From NCBI GenBank assembly GCA_020831845.1, contig JAFIFV010000097.1, positions 62,001 to 126,000 of the forward strand: 64,000 nucleotides of DNA. Reading direction: 5' to 3'. This document shows, piece after piece, positions 49,040-57,400 of this stretch; position 1 is the stretch's first letter, and each line of letters starts with the position of its first letter. The position numbers and the translations under genes are program-made. The stretch comes from Ectothiorhodospiraceae bacterium. GTDB taxonomy: Bacteria; Pseudomonadota; Gammaproteobacteria; Nitrococcales; Aquisalimonadaceae. Under the pieces are notes generated by a model. That model saw nothing but the letters and a program-made list of their open reading frames with translations. It searched no databases and was not told the origin of the DNA.

Positions 49040-50036
49040 GCGACGAACCAAGGACAAGCACCTTCCGCCCCGTGTTTACCAGAAGCACGGGGCGTTTTAC
49101 TACGTGGACCGGAATAACCGCTGGACCCGCCTGGGCGCCACCCTGGTCGAGGCCATGGCGGAATGGTCCAGACTGGTGGACGCGCCAGTGGAGGCCCGCA
49201 GCATCAACGATCTGCTGGACCGCTATATGCTCCAGGTCGCCCCCAGGAAAGCGGAAAGCACCTACAAGGACAACCTGCGCGAGGTGCGCGCGCTGCGCGC
49301 ATTCTTCGGGGAGATGCGCCCGGAGGACGTGGAGCCCCACCACGTCTACCAGTTCCTGGAGCAACGTGGAGCAAAGGCTCCGGTCCGCGCCAATCGGGAG
49401 AAGGCGCTGCTTTCCCACGTATACACCAAGGCCATCGAGTGGGGGCTACTGCGGTTCAACCCCTGTCGCGGCGTGCGCCGCAACCCGGAGCGTGCCCGCG
49501 ACCACTACGCCGAGGACAGCGACCTGATCGGATTCCTCAGCGTGGCTTCCCCATTCCTCCAGGCCTACACGCTCTACAAGTACTGCACCGGCCGCCGGCA
49601 GGGCGAGATTCTCCAGACCCGCCTCAGCCAACTGCGGGAGGACGGCATCCACTATCGAGGCGCCAAGGGCGGCAAGAAGATCATCATCGAATGGGACGAC
49701 GACCTGCTCATGGTCAAGGAGATGATCAAGGCACTGCCCGGGCCAAAGCATGTCGAAAGTGTGTACCTGTTCTGCACCCGCGAGGGCCAGCCCTATACCG
49801 GCGATGGCTTCCGGTCCATCTGGCAACGGTACATGCGTAAGGCCCTGGAGAAGGGCGCGGTGAAGGAACGCTTCACCGAACACGACATCCGAGCCAAAAC
49901 CGGAACCGACGCCGAGGAGCGAGGCCTGGACGCGCATGGCCTTCTGGCGCACGCCAGGAAGAGTACGTCCGACATCTACATCAACCGCCGCAAGGTCAAG
50001 CGCGTGCGCGGCATGAAGCTGCCGAAAGGCGTCTAA
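49032..50036 (+). CDS. int: Tyrosine integrase of prophage B
   Basis: 334 residues. Short arm-binding N-terminus (LPPRVYQKHGAFYYVDRNNR), core-binding domain (about 55-150), catalytic domain with Arg in CTGRRQGEILQTRL (near 185), HDIR (near 284) and the tyrosine in STSDIYINRR (near 316). Unrelated in detail to the integrase of element A although both use the same tRNA. Points toward the right attachment copy, 120 bp away; its stop overlaps a GTCTAATAT arm-site candidate. Confidence 0.94.
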   Translation: MARRRTKDKHLPPRVYQKHGAFYYVDRNNRWTRLGATLVEAMAEWSRLVDAPVEARSINDLLDRYMLQVAPRKAESTYKDNLREVRALRAFFGEMRPEDVEPHHVYQFLEQRGAKAPVRANREKALLSHVYTKAIEWGLLRFNPCRGVRRNPERARDHYAEDSDLIGFLSVASPFLQAYTLYKYCTGRRQGEILQTRLSQLREDGIHYRGAKGGKKIIIEWDDDLLMVKEMIKALPGPKHVESVYLFCTREGQPYTGDGFRSIWQRYMRKALEKGAVKERFTEHDIRAKTGTDAEERGLDAHGLLAHARKSTSDIYINRRKVKRVRGMKLPKGV

Positions 50037-50102
50037 TATCAACGCCCGACACGGCCGGAAAACAACAGCTTACCGAACCACGCCAGACCGCTTTATTAGA
50101 CA
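50031..50102. repeat. Right arm-type site candidates of prophage B
   Basis: GTCTAATATC at 50031-50040 (over the integrase stop) and the inverted TTATTAGACA at 50093-50102. Same word as the two TGTCTAATAT copies near the left end. Confidence 0.55.
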
Positions 50103-50158
50103 ATGGGCGAGAGAAAACACCCGCCGCCACGGCAACTTGCGGAGATGCGGGCCCCGGT

Positions 50159-50203
50159 CTCATAATCCCTTGGTCCCAGGTTCGAGTCCTGGCGGGCCCA
50201 CCA
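50159..50203 (+). other. attR of prophage B (tRNA-Ile2 3' fragment)
   Basis: CTCATAAT to CCA, identical over 46 bases to the copy ending at 13807 and differing in the T-stem from the intact tRNA. Probably the original chromosomal 3' end of the tRNA gene. Not a functional tRNA. Confidence 0.9.
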
Positions 50204-50602
50204 ACTATTCAGCGCTTTGCGCAAACCCGTTCTGCCGCCCTCCTGGAAAAGTTTTCCATGAGCGTCAAGCGACAAGGGGATTTCGCTTGCTGCAGCCCAC
50301 GATCTCAATCCGGAATATTGACTGTGAGGTGCCCCAACCCTCCTGTGATGGTGTTGCTGCTTGTTAATCATTTCGCTGGAGGTGTTGGAGCGTAAGCGAC
50401 GCACTGCGGTAGCATCCCCCCGAACAGACTGGGAGGGCTGCCTCTGAATCTGCGATAGCGCCTGAAAATCAGTAAATTACAACCCACTGCGCCAATTACT
50501 GAGAATCTGGCACCGATATTGCTAACTCCCTGATGAGCGTTGAATCGTTCTCGCTCAGGAATCCGGCAACAGCCGGTGGAAAACCAACAGTGGAGAGCAG
50601 CC
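50204..50602. other. Host non-coding region right of the prophage
   Basis: About 400 bp, more AT-rich than its neighbours, with no convincing gene. It must contain the promoter of the peptide gene at 50603. Confidence 0.6.
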
Positions 50603-50827
50603 ATGGCCGCCATCACCATTCATGACCTGACCGTCGATCGAACCCTGGCACACGAGGCGATGCATGCGCTGAAGGGCGGCGGCTCGCTTGGTCCCCAGAC
50701 TTCCCGGTCTGCGATGACCGGGGCTTCCCGGGAGAGCCTTGAACACAAGAACGTCGATGCAATCGCGCCGAACAGCCTGTTCGACTCCAGCAAGCACAAC
50801 ATTATTGGGATCCTGATCGGCTTGTAA
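50603..50827 (+). CDS. Small peptide with double-glycine-type leader
   Basis: 74 residues from the ATG at 50603 (GGAGAG upstream). The first 26 residues (ITIHDLTVDRTLAHEAMHAL, then KGGG) fit the 'DLxVxRxLDxEAMxxVxGG' leader seen in a family of small proteobacterial peptides; cleavage after GG would release about 48 residues with a hydrophobic end (NIIGILIGL). No transporter or maturation gene lies in the window. Could be an exported peptide or a bacteriocin-like molecule; this is inference from the leader. Confidence 0.6.
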   Translation: MAAITIHDLTVDRTLAHEAMHALKGGGSLGPQTSRSAMTGASRESLEHKNVDAIAPNSLFDSSKHNIIGILIGL

Positions 50828-51382
50828 GGAAAAACCTACGCCACATGGCTGCCAAGGCGCGGTGTTCGACACATCGCCTTGGCATCGGCCTTTTGCTCAT
50901 TCAACGGCGTTATACGGGGAATAGACGGAGCAGGGGAACGCCGTGGCTTCCCGGATTGCAGCGCATTGCCTTCGAAGGGACACCGTTCCCCAACCAGCAC
51001 TTTCAACAGCAATGAGCGAACTCGCCATCCTCCATTACCGTGTCTATTCCGTGTCATCCCAGGGGAGTCACGTCTCCCCGTGACGCATCACCCTGAATTG
51101 CTCTGGCGGCACACCCCTCTTCCCAGCAGCCTGCAGGCGCGCCACCGGTTCATGCATCGGCTCCTTAGTGAGACGGCGGACTCTCCGGGGACAACCTATT
51201 GAGGCTCCAAAGATTCCCTGAACCCGAACGTTGACTCCTGATGCCCGAGTGCCTAGTCTCATTCGGGAGAAACATCCCTAGCCAACCAAGGAACGGTGGC
51301 GCCCCAGCACTTTTGCCCCACGTTCCGAACGGCGCTCCTGGCGGGGCAAGTTTTGCTGTCCACAACAAGGATGTGAAGACCA
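50828..51382. other. Host non-coding region
   Basis: About 550 bp without a supportable gene. A short hairpin GTCACG/CGTGAC occurs near 51066-51082. No tRNA or known RNA recognised. Confidence 0.5.
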
Positions 51383-51870
51383 GTGTCCATATTCGTTCGT
51401 ATCGACGGTATTGAAGGCGAATCTGCGGATGCCAGCCATTCGGGGTGGCTCGGCGTCAATGATGTAACCCTGGGCGTCCAACGCAGCATCACTTCCCACG
51501 CCTCGACGCAAGGTGATCGGGATCCTCCAACGCCGAGCTCCAGGACCTGGTCCTGACTCGCAGAATGGATTCGGCCACGCCTGGGCTGTTTCTTGAGGCG
51601 TGCTGTGGCCGCGGAAAGACAGTGGAAATCCATTTGACCAAGACCGGCCCCGGGGCGGGCGCGGACGTATTCATGGCGTACACCCTCAGGAACGCAGTGA
51701 TCTCTTCCTACGCGACGAAAGCGAAGTCTCGGCAGAACGAAAGGCCCTGGGAAAAGCTCACCATCTCCTTCACGGACATTGAAACCAAATACACACCGTA
51801 CAGCGATAAGGCAGTGGCCCTGGCGCCCATCGTGAAGGGCTTTGACGCTTCCAGAAATCAGAAACGCTGA
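51383..51870 (+). pseudogene. hcp: Frameshifted Hcp (type VI secretion tube) gene
   Basis: From a GTG at 51383 one frame encodes an Hcp N-terminus (FVRIDGIEGESADASHSGWL) to a stop at 51554. From about 51524 the +2 frame continues with AELQDLVLTRRMDSATPGLF, KTVEIHLTKTG, YTLRNAVISSY and FTDIETKYTPY to 51870. Joined, the product would be about 162 residues, the normal Hcp length. One missing base near 51524 explains the break. It is either a true pseudogene or a sequencing error. The next gene follows after 31 bp. Confidence 0.85.
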
Positions 51871-51901
51871 GTTGCTGCCTTAGCCACAAGGAGAGTGAGC
51901 A

Positions 51902-52456
51902 ATGACCGAGTTTTCCAGCCGTGTTCCCTATGCCCTGCCCGATAACCGAACGGGCGCAATCGAAGCTCTTGCGGAAATTCTCGATATCCCCATGCCGGAA
52001 ATCGCCGGTGATGGCACATCAACCTTGCAAGCGCTTGCCGGCACCATCCTTTATCGCAACCTGGAGCAACGGGAACGAAACGAGGTCATGAGCGCGATTC
52101 GCCAGCAGCCTCCTCGGCTCCAAGGGCTGTTGCTCGATCGGGCGCTGAACTCCACATTCGTCAACCCGAGCTGGGGCATGTGGTCGATGACCACGGAAGA
52201 GCTACATCAGTTGATTGAGAGAAATGAGCGCTTCCAGCGCCTGGTTACCATTACGGGTGCCAATCCCGGCTATGTCGGGGGAGCGGCTTCCGTGTGGCAT
52301 ATGGCAAAAGCCGGCGCACGGGCAAGTAATGTGGCTGGTGCTGCCGCGAGTTTGGTTATCCTCGGTGCTTCAGAAACCTCCGCCATGGAGTTGAACAACG
52401 CACGCGAGGAGCTGATGAACAGGATGAAGCCAGCGAATGCCAACGCGGATTACTAG
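51902..52456 (+). CDS. Hypothetical protein downstream of hcp, candidate effector
   Basis: 184 residues. Helical N-terminal half (GAIEALAEILDIPMPEIAGD), a W-rich centre (FVNPSWGMWSMTTEELHQLI) and a Gly/Ala-rich, weakly hydrophobic stretch (about 120-160, GYVGGAASVWHMAKAGARAS) that might insert into membranes. GGAGAG precedes the ATG. Genes right after hcp often encode Hcp-carried toxins, and a membrane protein follows immediately, as immunity proteins do. No toxin family is recognised. Confidence 0.65.
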   Translation: MTEFSSRVPYALPDNRTGAIEALAEILDIPMPEIAGDGTSTLQALAGTILYRNLEQRERNEVMSAIRQQPPRLQGLLLDRALNSTFVNPSWGMWSMTTEELHQLIERNERFQRLVTITGANPGYVGGAASVWHMAKAGARASNVAGAAASLVILGASETSAMELNNAREELMNRMKPANANADY

Positions 52457-52808
52457 GGTGCTGGTGGAATTCGTCTGTGCCTATGCAGCGTTTCAGCTTC
52501 TGGACCTGCTGGTACACGACCTGTATCTCGGGCGTGCCCCCTTTCCGACGATGAGCGAGATCGTTTTCATCGCTGCGGCGGTGGTTGCCGTGGCAGGAGC
52601 CGGGGCTCACCTGAACAGCAGATACGTAATGCTTATTGCCGTTGTGTTCGCGCTGGTCAACGGTGTCACCTTTCTTGCAATAGCTGCGTTGTTCGCACCC
52701 GAGCTGTTGAACACCTGGAGCGTTGCCTACCAAAGCCTTGGACACTGGGTGATTGCCGTGATCATTCTTGGTGGTGCAATGGTGATCGCAAGGAGGCGCA
52801 AGGAATGA
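52437..52808 (+). CDS. Four-span membrane protein, candidate immunity protein
   Basis: 123 residues with four hydrophobic helices (e.g. VLVEFVCAYAAFQLLDLLVH, SEIVFIAAAVVAVAGAGAHL, YVMLIAVVFALVNGVTFLAI, HWVIAVIILGGAMVIA). It overlaps the preceding gene by 20 bp and the next by 4 bp. A small inner-membrane protein right after a possible pore-forming toxin fits an immunity role; that is inference. A GTG at 52458 is an alternative start. Confidence 0.6.
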   Translation: MPTRITRVLVEFVCAYAAFQLLDLLVHDLYLGRAPFPTMSEIVFIAAAVVAVAGAGAHLNSRYVMLIAVVFALVNGVTFLAIAALFAPELLNTWSVAYQSLGHWVIAVIILGGAMVIARRRKE

Positions 52809-53365
52809 GTTCATGGCCATCAACCAGCCACACGCGTGGGATCGCCTGCCTGTTCAGCGCGCTATTGCTTTCAACGGCGGCGATCACCGCGACATCTACA
52901 CCGAACCTGGAATGTGGGGATGGGGAATACCTGGAGGTGCGGGATCAGCAGTCGGATGGGATGAGCTCGGTGGTGACGTTTCAAGTCAGGCGGGACCCTG
53001 GACATCAACTGTCCATCGCTCTGGTGAGTTACGAGACGCTGGAGTTACCCGGTCGCTTTGACGAACTTCCAACGGAAGAGAAACGCCGGCAACTCTACAC
53101 GCTTCTGGGAGCGGATGTGGCGGAGCTTCTTGAAGGCGTATCGGAAACCCGGCTCGGGGAGGGTGAAATCGTGCACGACGGGGAGCGCGAGTTCTTCCGC
53201 ATAGGGCTCGACGTCGGGTCGGACCAGTACAGCATTTTCTACTATGCTTCGCCGCTCGAGCATGCTGCGTTGATCGGGCGATTCATGGAAGGAAACACGT
53301 ACAGTAGCGCCATAGCACCAACGCGGCTGCTGCATGACGCTTTGGCGCACTGCACGCACGACTGA
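52805..53365 (+). CDS. Exported hypothetical protein
   Basis: 186 residues. N-terminal signal peptide (GIACLFSALLLSTAAITATS, cleavage near residue 32), then a beta-rich soluble domain of about 150 residues with two cysteines (LECGDGEYLEV; AHCTHD at the end). Co-transcribed with the two upstream genes (4-bp overlap). Probably periplasmic. No family recognised. Confidence 0.68.
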   Translation: MSSWPSTSHTRGIACLFSALLLSTAAITATSTPNLECGDGEYLEVRDQQSDGMSSVVTFQVRRDPGHQLSIALVSYETLELPGRFDELPTEEKRRQLYTLLGADVAELLEGVSETRLGEGEIVHDGEREFFRIGLDVGSDQYSIFYYASPLEHAALIGRFMEGNTYSSAIAPTRLLHDALAHCTHD

Positions 53366-53387
53366 TACCACTCGCAAGCAATTCCGC

Positions 53388-54104
53388 TCAAATGCTAACC
53401 CCAAGGCGGCGGGCCGCCAGGACGGCCTGGGTGCGGTTCGTGACGTTAAGGGTGCGGAGGATGCCCGAGACGTGCTGCTTGACAGTGATTTCGGCAAGCC
53501 CGAGCTGGAGGGCGATTTCCTTGTTGGACATGCCGCGCGACAGTAGCGAGATGATCTGTTTCTGACGGCGCGTGAGTGCGGGAAGCACGTCGTCCAGCAT
53601 TTCACCACGGTCTTCGGGCAAGACGCACTCAGGCCTTCTAATCGCACCGTTCATCGCGCGCTGGACGGTGCTCCGGAGCTTCTTCAGCGGGGCGGCCTTG
53701 GAAACGAACGCCGTGGCGCCAGCTCGTAGCGTGGCGGCCACCTCGCGATGGCTGTCAGCCGCCGAGAAGAACACGACGGGGGCCGCGGGACACAAACGGC
53801 GAAATGCCGGCAAAGCCTCGATGCCGCTCATGCCCGGCAACCAGATATCCAGCAATATCAGCCGCACGTCCAGCGCAGCCACCATGCGCAGGCCTTCCTC
53901 GGCCGACCCGGCCACCACCACATCTCCAAGCCCGGCCGGCTTCCCCAGCAACCTGATGAGCGCATCCTGACAAATGGGATGATCTTCAATTACCAGCAGC
54001 ACACGCCCTGGATGTACCGCCTTGGGCCTGTCCACCCTGACTGCCGGGCGGACCTTGCGCTGGTGGGTCGATAGAGCCTGTTTCGGTTCTTCCGTGAACA
54101 CCAC
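53388..54104 (-). CDS. NarL/LuxR-family response regulator
   Basis: 238 residues from a GTG with GGAGG five bases upstream; a TTG at 54149 is an alternative. Receiver domain about 33-150 with acidic pocket (VIEDHP), phosphorylation Asp in LILLDIWLPGMSG and Lys in FVSKAAPLKK. C-terminal LuxR HTH (LTRRQKQIISLLSRGMSNKE, then LGLAEITVKQHVSGILRTLN). No kinase is adjacent. It lies between the hcp group and the giant gene/type III operon and may control one of them. Confidence 0.92.
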   Translation of the reverse strand: MVFTEEPKQALSTHQRKVRPAVRVDRPKAVHPGRVLLVIEDHPICQDALIRLLGKPAGLGDVVVAGSAEEGLRMVAALDVRLILLDIWLPGMSGIEALPAFRRLCPAAPVVFFSAADSHREVAATLRAGATAFVSKAAPLKKLRSTVQRAMNGAIRRPECVLPEDRGEMLDDVLPALTRRQKQIISLLSRGMSNKEIALQLGLAEITVKQHVSGILRTLNVTNRTQAVLAARRLGVSI

Positions 54105-54465
54105 TCCATCCTCCAGTCCCTGCCAGGCCGTTTTTTTGGACGATGCCAAGTTTGTTCCAGTATTGACCCGGCACCGGAAGGGTCAATAGATAGTCGCCCG
54201 GGAAGCAAGCTGTTCGACATGCACCGCTCCACTCTCGCCGGTCTGCCGCCCCCGCCCCCGTCAGAACATTTAAGCGGGTATTTTTTTGTCTCTTTATCGA
54301 CAATTAGTCAACATTTTAAAAAGTAATAGCAGCTGCCAGCCGTTTGGCAAGGCGCCGCCATTCATACTTTAGTATGAGTGGTGGCGCTGAATGAGTGAGA
54401 AAGACGCAGGCTGATACGGGCGCAGCAACAAGAGCGAACGCGCGACTACGCGTCGCAACCGGCGA
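54105..54465. promoter_or_regulatory. AT-rich intergenic region with palindrome
   Basis: 360 bp between the response regulator start and the end of the giant gene. It includes TCATAC-TTTA-GTATGA (54362-54377), a perfect 6-bp inverted repeat, and AT-rich stretches suitable for the regulator's promoter. No gene seen. Confidence 0.5.
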
Positions 54466-57400
54466 TCAGGCTTGCTGGGAACGGGGCTCGGGCCCGTCTT
54501 CCATGAATGGCGATTGCCTGGTGCCCTGCACCTCCGGGGTAAGCTCGGGCGCCCATTCCATCCATTCATCGGAGTAATGAGCCCAGCATTCCCACTGCGG
54601 GGGCGGTTCCGGCGGCCCGAGAACCACTTCCGGTCCAGGTCGGATCAGCGCCGGATCTCCCAATTCCCAGTCGTCAAGATCGATCCGCACATGCGGATCG
54701 GACATCCCCTGTTCACGCGGCTGCACATCCGGCAGCTCCGGCGGTTCCCAGGGGCGGTCAACATCAACTTCCGCGACGTCGGGGCGGAAAAGCGCATCCT
54801 CCAGCCCGGGTATGTTCTCGTCTTCGGAGAACACCCCCTCCATGACAGCGCTCAGTACAAGGGCGCCGCCCAGCAGGTACGCATTCCTGGCGACCGGTTT
54901 CGGCGCCGTTGAACCGTATCCCGCATTCTTCAGCATATCGACTACAGCCGCCTTGCCGCTGGTAGTCGCAATGGCGGCACTGACCAGTCCCATTACCGCC
55001 GTCTCAACGGTCACGCCGTTAGCCATCATGTCGAACAGCGCATTGCCCGCGCCGACACCACCCCCGGCTCCAAGTAGACCGAAAACGCTGGTACGGGCCC
55101 AGCGCAACGAAGCATAGCGTTCCACCCAGTTTGTGTTGATCTTGCCGGCCGCGTTGCCCAGGCCATTCAACGTGCCCAGCGTGGCCAACGCACCCGCGTA
55201 CAGGTAGGCCTGGACCGCCTCCGGCCCGGAAGCCACTACCGCGTCGTTCAGGAAATAACCTGCGCCCAGCATGGACGCCGTCTGCATCAAGCCGCTGACT
55301 GCCCTGCCCGCACGGGTACGCTGATCGGACGCTTCCAGCGAGGAAGCCTGCACCCCCAGCGCCCGGTCGACGCGAATCTGATAAAGCCCCACTGTGTCCA
55401 TCAAGGTGTCGAACTTGTTCTGTGCGGTCCAGCCCTCCGCTTCGTTTACAGGCTTGCTGAGTATGTATGAGGCGTCGGTCCGGAACTGGCCGGTCAATTC
55501 CACGACCTTGGCGAGGTCCGCGCGATCGATGCCGGCGGCCTCGCCCACCGTCAACACCCGATTGACGAAAGTGTTGAGGCTGGCGTTGGTGATGTTGCCA
55601 TTCTCGAAGATGTGCTCCCAGGACTGGCGAACGAACTCCCGATAACGGGTCTGACCAAGGAAGATCCCTCCACGAACGATGCCCGCCGCCTCGGCCACCC
55701 CTGGAATACCGGCGTTGACTGCACCGGCGACAGTCGCACCGTTGGCCGCGGTCTGGCCGCCGACGCTCTCCAGGGCGGACCGGCTCTGCTCGGCCGTGGG
55801 GCGGTTGCCTCTTGCGGTTCCCGCCTCTCCCTGGATAGCCGCATTCGGACCCTGGTCCTCTCCCGGCGCCGGACGGGGGCCGAGCCACGGGCTGTGATAC
55901 AGCCCCTCGCCCGGTTGCCGGCCGGGCTGTCCGGATCCAGTATCGACAGCCGCGAAAACGGCAGGACCGCCGTTCCCCGGCTGGGTCGGCTCCGGCCCGC
56001 TCAACACATCCTGCATGATGCTGTCGAACTCCCTGCGGGCTGCAGCCACATAATCCGCCTTGTGCGCGTCTATATGGCCACTCGTCTCACGCAACTGATG
56101 GATACCCGCCACATTGCCCTGTTCAGCGAACTGTGCTTCCGTCCACTCGGCAATGCGTCCGCGAGCGTTGTTCGCCACGACTTCGTAGTTTCCCCTCAGA
56201 ACACCCCAAAGCGCTTCCGGGCTCCGGACACCAAGCTCGGCCAGAAACGGCCGCAGCGTGGTAAACGCCTGGCGGTACTGCCCACCGTTCACCGGCTTCA
56301 CTGTATCGCTGCCGAACAGCACGGCAGTGGGGTGGCGGGCGATGAAATCCAGCAGCCCCTGGCGCATGGCCGGGTCGCCGGCATAGATCTCCCCCACGTC
56401 GTTCCAGGAAATGTCGAAACGGACATGGGGCGCGGCATCCAGTACATCTTCCATTCTGGCGATATGCTTCGGCATCTGTCGTGTGACCAGGAAACCGTCC
56501 GGGTCCATCACCTGCCTTGAAACCATGGTTGTATCGGGCCGCACATAGCGGCCGATACCGGTATGGGCGAGGACGATATTGGCCGCGGGATACTTGCTGA
56601 CCAGGGCGATCAGCGGATCCAGCAACTCATAGCCCATGACCGTGGCTTCGGGCCGCCCGTCCGGCCCGTTGCGCGCCTGCCCCCAGTCGCTGTGAATCAG
56701 CACGTTAAGCCCGCTTTCCTCGGCGAAGAGCAGTAACTCTGCCACATTCTGTCGCGCCAGCGGGTCACTGACAGGCGTCGCCTGATCGCCCAGTAACGCC
56801 GTCACCATCTCCTTGTTCAGCGTCATCTCCCCCAGCGACCAGAAATAGCCGGGGTATTCCAGCATTCTGCCGTGAACGTAGTTGACTGCGTTCCGCGCGC
56901 CCGGATTGAAGCCTGTCATGGACAGATCCACCCGCATGGCCATGTAGGGATGCTGTTTTGCCAGGCGCTCCACGTCCCGCGCCAGGCGTGAATCCATGGC
57001 AGCGAGTTGCTGCAGGTAGGCAGAATCCTGGGTTAGGCTGGAGGGATCCAGTTGACCGTGCAGGTCGATCTTTCCGGCAAGCTCCGGATCGAGGTGCCGC
57101 ACCCGATGGACCGTATCCACCCAGGCTTTGTGCGTCTCGAGCATGCGTCCATAGGACTCCGCATTGTTCTGGTCCAGCCGGTGCGCATTCGCGAAACTCA
57201 AGGGGGTGGTATTGATATGAGAATAGTGGCCCTGGCCGCATCCCTGGGGAATATCACCAATCAGGATTGCACCGTAGGCGCCCACCTTCAGGCCGAGATC
57301 CATTGCCAGGTCACCACGTCGGCGGTCGTAGGTCCTGGAGTGCGCATGAATGTCCCCCGCCAGAGCGCTCAGCCGACCCATACGGCTGGAAGCAATCTGC

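Larger units (their letters stand above)
13807..50203. mobile_element. Element B: P2-like prophage, apparently complete
   Basis: 36.4 kb between two tRNA-Ile2 3' copies. Gene order Q, P / O, N, M, L, X, lysis, R, S, V, W, J, I, H, G, FI, FII, E, T, U, D is that of P2, with additions (PAAR gene, adenine methylase, restriction-modification island). Replication differs from P2: a P4-alpha-like primase-helicase replaces the rolling-circle protein A. All structural genes are intact, and the CI repressor has the Ala-Gly, Ser and Lys residues for SOS-dependent self-cleavage, so the prophage may be inducible. Confidence 0.93.

Noticed and set aside
50879-51202. Possible 107-residue gene
   Set aside because: No ribosome-binding site, atypical composition and no domain; the region is left as non-coding.
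51383-51870. Programmed frameshift in hcp
   Set aside because: No slippery heptamer is visible near 51524, and Hcp genes are not known to use frameshifting; a one-base loss or sequencing error is simpler.
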